From: JAICIG01 sp035532215
Lineage (GTDB): Bacteria; Planctomycetota; Planctomycetia; Pirellulales; JAICIG01
Reading direction: 5' to 3'
DNA length: 7,354 bases
NCBI GenBank assembly: GCA_035532215.1
Contig: DATKRK010000129.1
Span: 1-7,354, forward strand
A program made the translations under genes and the position numbers. The notes under the pieces are model-generated. The model saw nothing but the letters and a program-made list of their open reading frames with translations, was not told where the DNA came from and ran no database searches. Below are positions 5,834-7,354 of the stretch, piece after piece (within the stretch, counting starts at the first letter, position 1; every line of letters begins with the position of its first letter).

Positions 5834-7075
5834 CTAGGAGTGCAACGGCGCGTTGGTCATACTGCTGAGTCCAGCGCCATTCACGAATTGTCCCGCATAG
5901 CGGCCCCTCGCGGTAATCAGCATTTCGTGTTGCAGCCGCAGCGCCTTGCCCTCGACGCTGGTCTCGATTTTCAGCCCCAAGCGGCGCCACATTCGATACA
6001 AGCTCAGCTTGCCGAAAAACATATCGATTTGCGGCAAATCATTGGAAATCGCTACCGGCCGACCGACGAATTGATACTGCTCGTAGTTATACCCGAAGAT
6101 ACGCCTCTGGTCGGTCGCACTCACCGGGATGCCGCGCAGCCTGAACCACGTCGCATCGTTCATTACCCAGCAGACACTCGGGTCGTTTTTAAGCCTGTAT
6201 TGCTTCGGCAACGAAGCGATCATATCCTCCACGTCGGCGACCTCGAACGGACCGGCGGAACCGTTTTTCGCGGACACCGCATTGGTTCCCGTGGCAAGGG
6301 ACAATCCTTTCGGCTGTGTGACGCCATCGCCAACGGCGATTACTTTGTCCAGTTCCGCAGCCAAGCGCGCGCCCATGCGGACCGTAATCTCTTGGCCTAA
6401 GGCAAGCGGCGTATCCATCAACAGGTCGCGGCCAATGGCGATTGCCAAAGACACGTCACACGCGTTGGAAGTCAGACTCTCGATGAGTCCGTCCGTCGTC
6501 TGCAACGGAACTGCCGCGCCGCTACCTTCGGTTGGCGCGCCCGACCAATTGGCCGTGAGATTCGCGAGGCTCTGCGTGCGGACCTGATTCGACGTGCTCA
6601 GTTCGCGCACGTCAACGCGCGGAAACAACTCGCCACTCAAGAGGGGAAACGTAACCAAGTCTTGGTCGAAAAAGTACGGGACAAGGCTCGTTCCGCCCGA
6701 CGTGCTATCGGCGATGAAATCCGTGCCTCTCGTTTGGAGCGCGTCGGACAACTTGTGTCCGGTATAGTAGCGGCCGTTCACGTCGCCGACCCAAAGATGG
6801 TCGTGCGCCAGTTCCGCCAAAAGATCATTTTCATGCTCGGTCAAGGGCGGAATTCCGTGGCAGGTGCGATACGCCAGGCCCCTAAACCATGAGCCAATCA
6901 AGGCGTATTCACGTTCGCTCGGCAGTTCCACCGCGGCGCCGCCGCGAAAGACCTTCTCGCCCCTTTTGTCCGCCGCCTCGTAGCGCTTGGTATTGTATCT
7001 TGCGCTGGGAGCTTTCACGTTGACGTCGCCGGCGCGTCCGAAAACCTGCGCCGGGCTGCTGGATGTGCCGTGCAT
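5834..7075 (-). CDS. Phage major capsid protein, HK97 fold (5' end probably truncated)
   Basis: This is the shell protein of tailed-phage heads. From ATG 7075 (413 aa, preceded by AAAGG at a suitable distance) the HK97-type core is clear. It shows GGTSLVPYFFDQDLV (about 127-141), IGRDLLMDTPLALGQEIT and RLAAELDKVIAVGDGVTQPKGL (about 214-258), the P-loop-like GYNYEQYQFVGRPVAISNDLP region, and a closing EMLITARGRYAGQFVNGAG. A leading segment (VFGRAGDVNVKAPSARYNTK) resembles planctomycete prophage capsids. The frame stays open upstream through TTG 7117 to about 7170 with a helical, coiled-coil-like peptide (RLLQDAIDRIASRRQDTTQI). This looks like the delta or scaffold N-terminus of the same protein, cut off by the IS66 end. 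If so, the product from 7075 lacks its assembly domain. No protease gene is nearby. Confidence 0.87.
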   Translation of the reverse strand: MHGTSSSPAQVFGRAGDVNVKAPSARYNTKRYEAADKRGEKVFRGGAAVELPSEREYALIGSWFRGLAYRTCHGIPPLTEHENDLLAELAHDHLWVGDVNGRYYTGHKLSDALQTRGTDFIADSTSGGTSLVPYFFDQDLVTFPLLSGELFPRVDVRELSTSNQVRTQSLANLTANWSGAPTEGSGAAVPLQTTDGLIESLTSNACDVSLAIAIGRDLLMDTPLALGQEITVRMGARLAAELDKVIAVGDGVTQPKGLSLATGTNAVSAKNGSAGPFEVADVEDMIASLPKQYRLKNDPSVCWVMNDATWFRLRGIPVSATDQRRIFGYNYEQYQFVGRPVAISNDLPQIDMFFGKLSLYRMWRRLGLKIETSVEGKALRLQHEMLITARGRYAGQFVNGAGLSSMTNAPLHS

Positions 7076-7170
7076 TTTGCTACCTTTTTGCAAATAAGAA
7101 CTTGAAATGTCTTCCAAAATCTGCGTGGTGTCCTGCCGCCGGCTGGCGATGCGGTCGATGGCGTCTTGCA

Positions 7171-7354
7171 GTAACCGTTCACGCGCCGGGGAGGAGCGAG
7201 GCGACGGGTTGACCGCGGAAGTGGGCTTCGACAGCGGCTGTCAGGTAGCTGAAGATCGAGCGGCCTTGCAGGCGGCACGTCTCGCTGACGGTCAGCATCC
7301 GCTCGATGAAACGGCTGCCCGAGGCACTCTGCGTCCCGAAGGATAGCTTGCGGT
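7171..7354 (-). mobile_element. Right end of an IS66-family insertion sequence
   Basis: The element end is placed at 7171 because, read inward on the plus strand, GTAACCGTTCACGCGCCGGG begins with GTAA, as IS66-family inverted repeats do. The transposase stop codon lies inside it, which I recall as common in these elements. IS66 elements duplicate eight bases at the target; the outer flank would be GTCTTGCA at 7163-7170. The other end is outside the window, so neither the paired repeat nor the target duplication can be confirmed here. Confidence 0.6.
7179..7354 (-). CDS. IS66-family transposase, C-terminal part (5' end outside window)
   Basis: In the frame whose stop TGA is at 7181-7179, the window edge gives 57 residues: RKLSFGTQSASGSRFIERML, then TVSETCRLQGRSIFSYLTAA, then VEAHFRGQPVASLLPGA. 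The block 'RKLSFGTQS..GSRF.ERMLTV..TCR.QGR....YL..A..AH..G.P..SLLP' is the well-known end of IS66 transposases (TnpC, with its IS66_C domain). This domain is not the catalytic core; the DDE residues lie upstream, outside the window. No frameshift or stop is seen in the part available, so the element may be intact. Confidence 0.88.
   Translation of the reverse strand, partial: RKLSFGTQSASGSRFIERMLTVSETCRLQGRSIFSYLTAAVEAHFRGQPVASLLPGA

Noticed and set aside
5840..6587. Plus-strand open frames (186 and 152 codons) opposite the capsid gene
   Set aside because: The minus-strand frame is a clear HK97-fold capsid protein; these have no recognisable motif or start signal.
1..7354. CRISPR array, tRNA or rRNA genes, riboswitch, toxin-antitoxin or defence system
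   Set aside because: I saw no regularly spaced repeats, no cloverleaf or TTCGAATC-type arm with matching stems, and no recognisable effector domains.

Overview
The window looks like a high-GC bacterial chromosome segment, most probably from a planctomycete (Pirellula/Gemmata-like). That assignment rests on codon bias, the HEAT-repeat tail and the style of the phage proteins. It is inference from recall, not a database result. Almost everything is encoded on the minus strand, so genes are described right to left in their transcription order.

Right edge (about 7171-7354): the C-terminus of an IS66-family transposase, ending in a probable terminal inverted repeat at 7171. Next comes a phage or prophage head module (about 7170-1960), all on the minus strand. 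It holds an HK97-type major capsid protein whose 5' end appears cut by the IS66 element, a strong intrinsic terminator, a 16-bp tandem repeat, and a 167-aa protein of unknown function. These are followed by an 87-aa coiled-coil protein, an HK97-family portal protein, a Mu gpF/SPP1 gp7-type head morphogenesis protein, and a 117-aa protein of unknown function. Stop and start spacing from the coiled-coil gene to the portal gene suggests translational coupling. No terminase, head protease, tail, lysis or integrase gene lies in the window, and the capsid gene sits upstream of the portal gene, the reverse of the usual order. I read this as part of a degraded or rearranged prophage. A domesticated particle is an alternative the window alone cannot exclude.

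Left part (1-1880): the C-terminal remnant of a HEAT-repeat protein, then an intact biotin synthase gene (bioB) with all iron-sulfur ligands. On the plus strand, converging on bioB, lie a possible C-terminal fragment of an IS4-like transposase (3-122) and a small frameshifted ORF remnant (119-278). A perfect 17-bp palindrome (1893-1909) lies near the border between the phage module and the chromosomal genes.

The phage proteins would act together: the capsid forms the shell, the portal forms the DNA-entry vertex, and the MuF-type protein associates with the portal inside the head. BioB is unrelated host metabolism. I saw no tRNA, rRNA, CRISPR array or recognisable defence system. The best leads are the IS66 cut in the capsid gene, the portal/MuF junction that lacks a normal start codon, and the unusual gene order.
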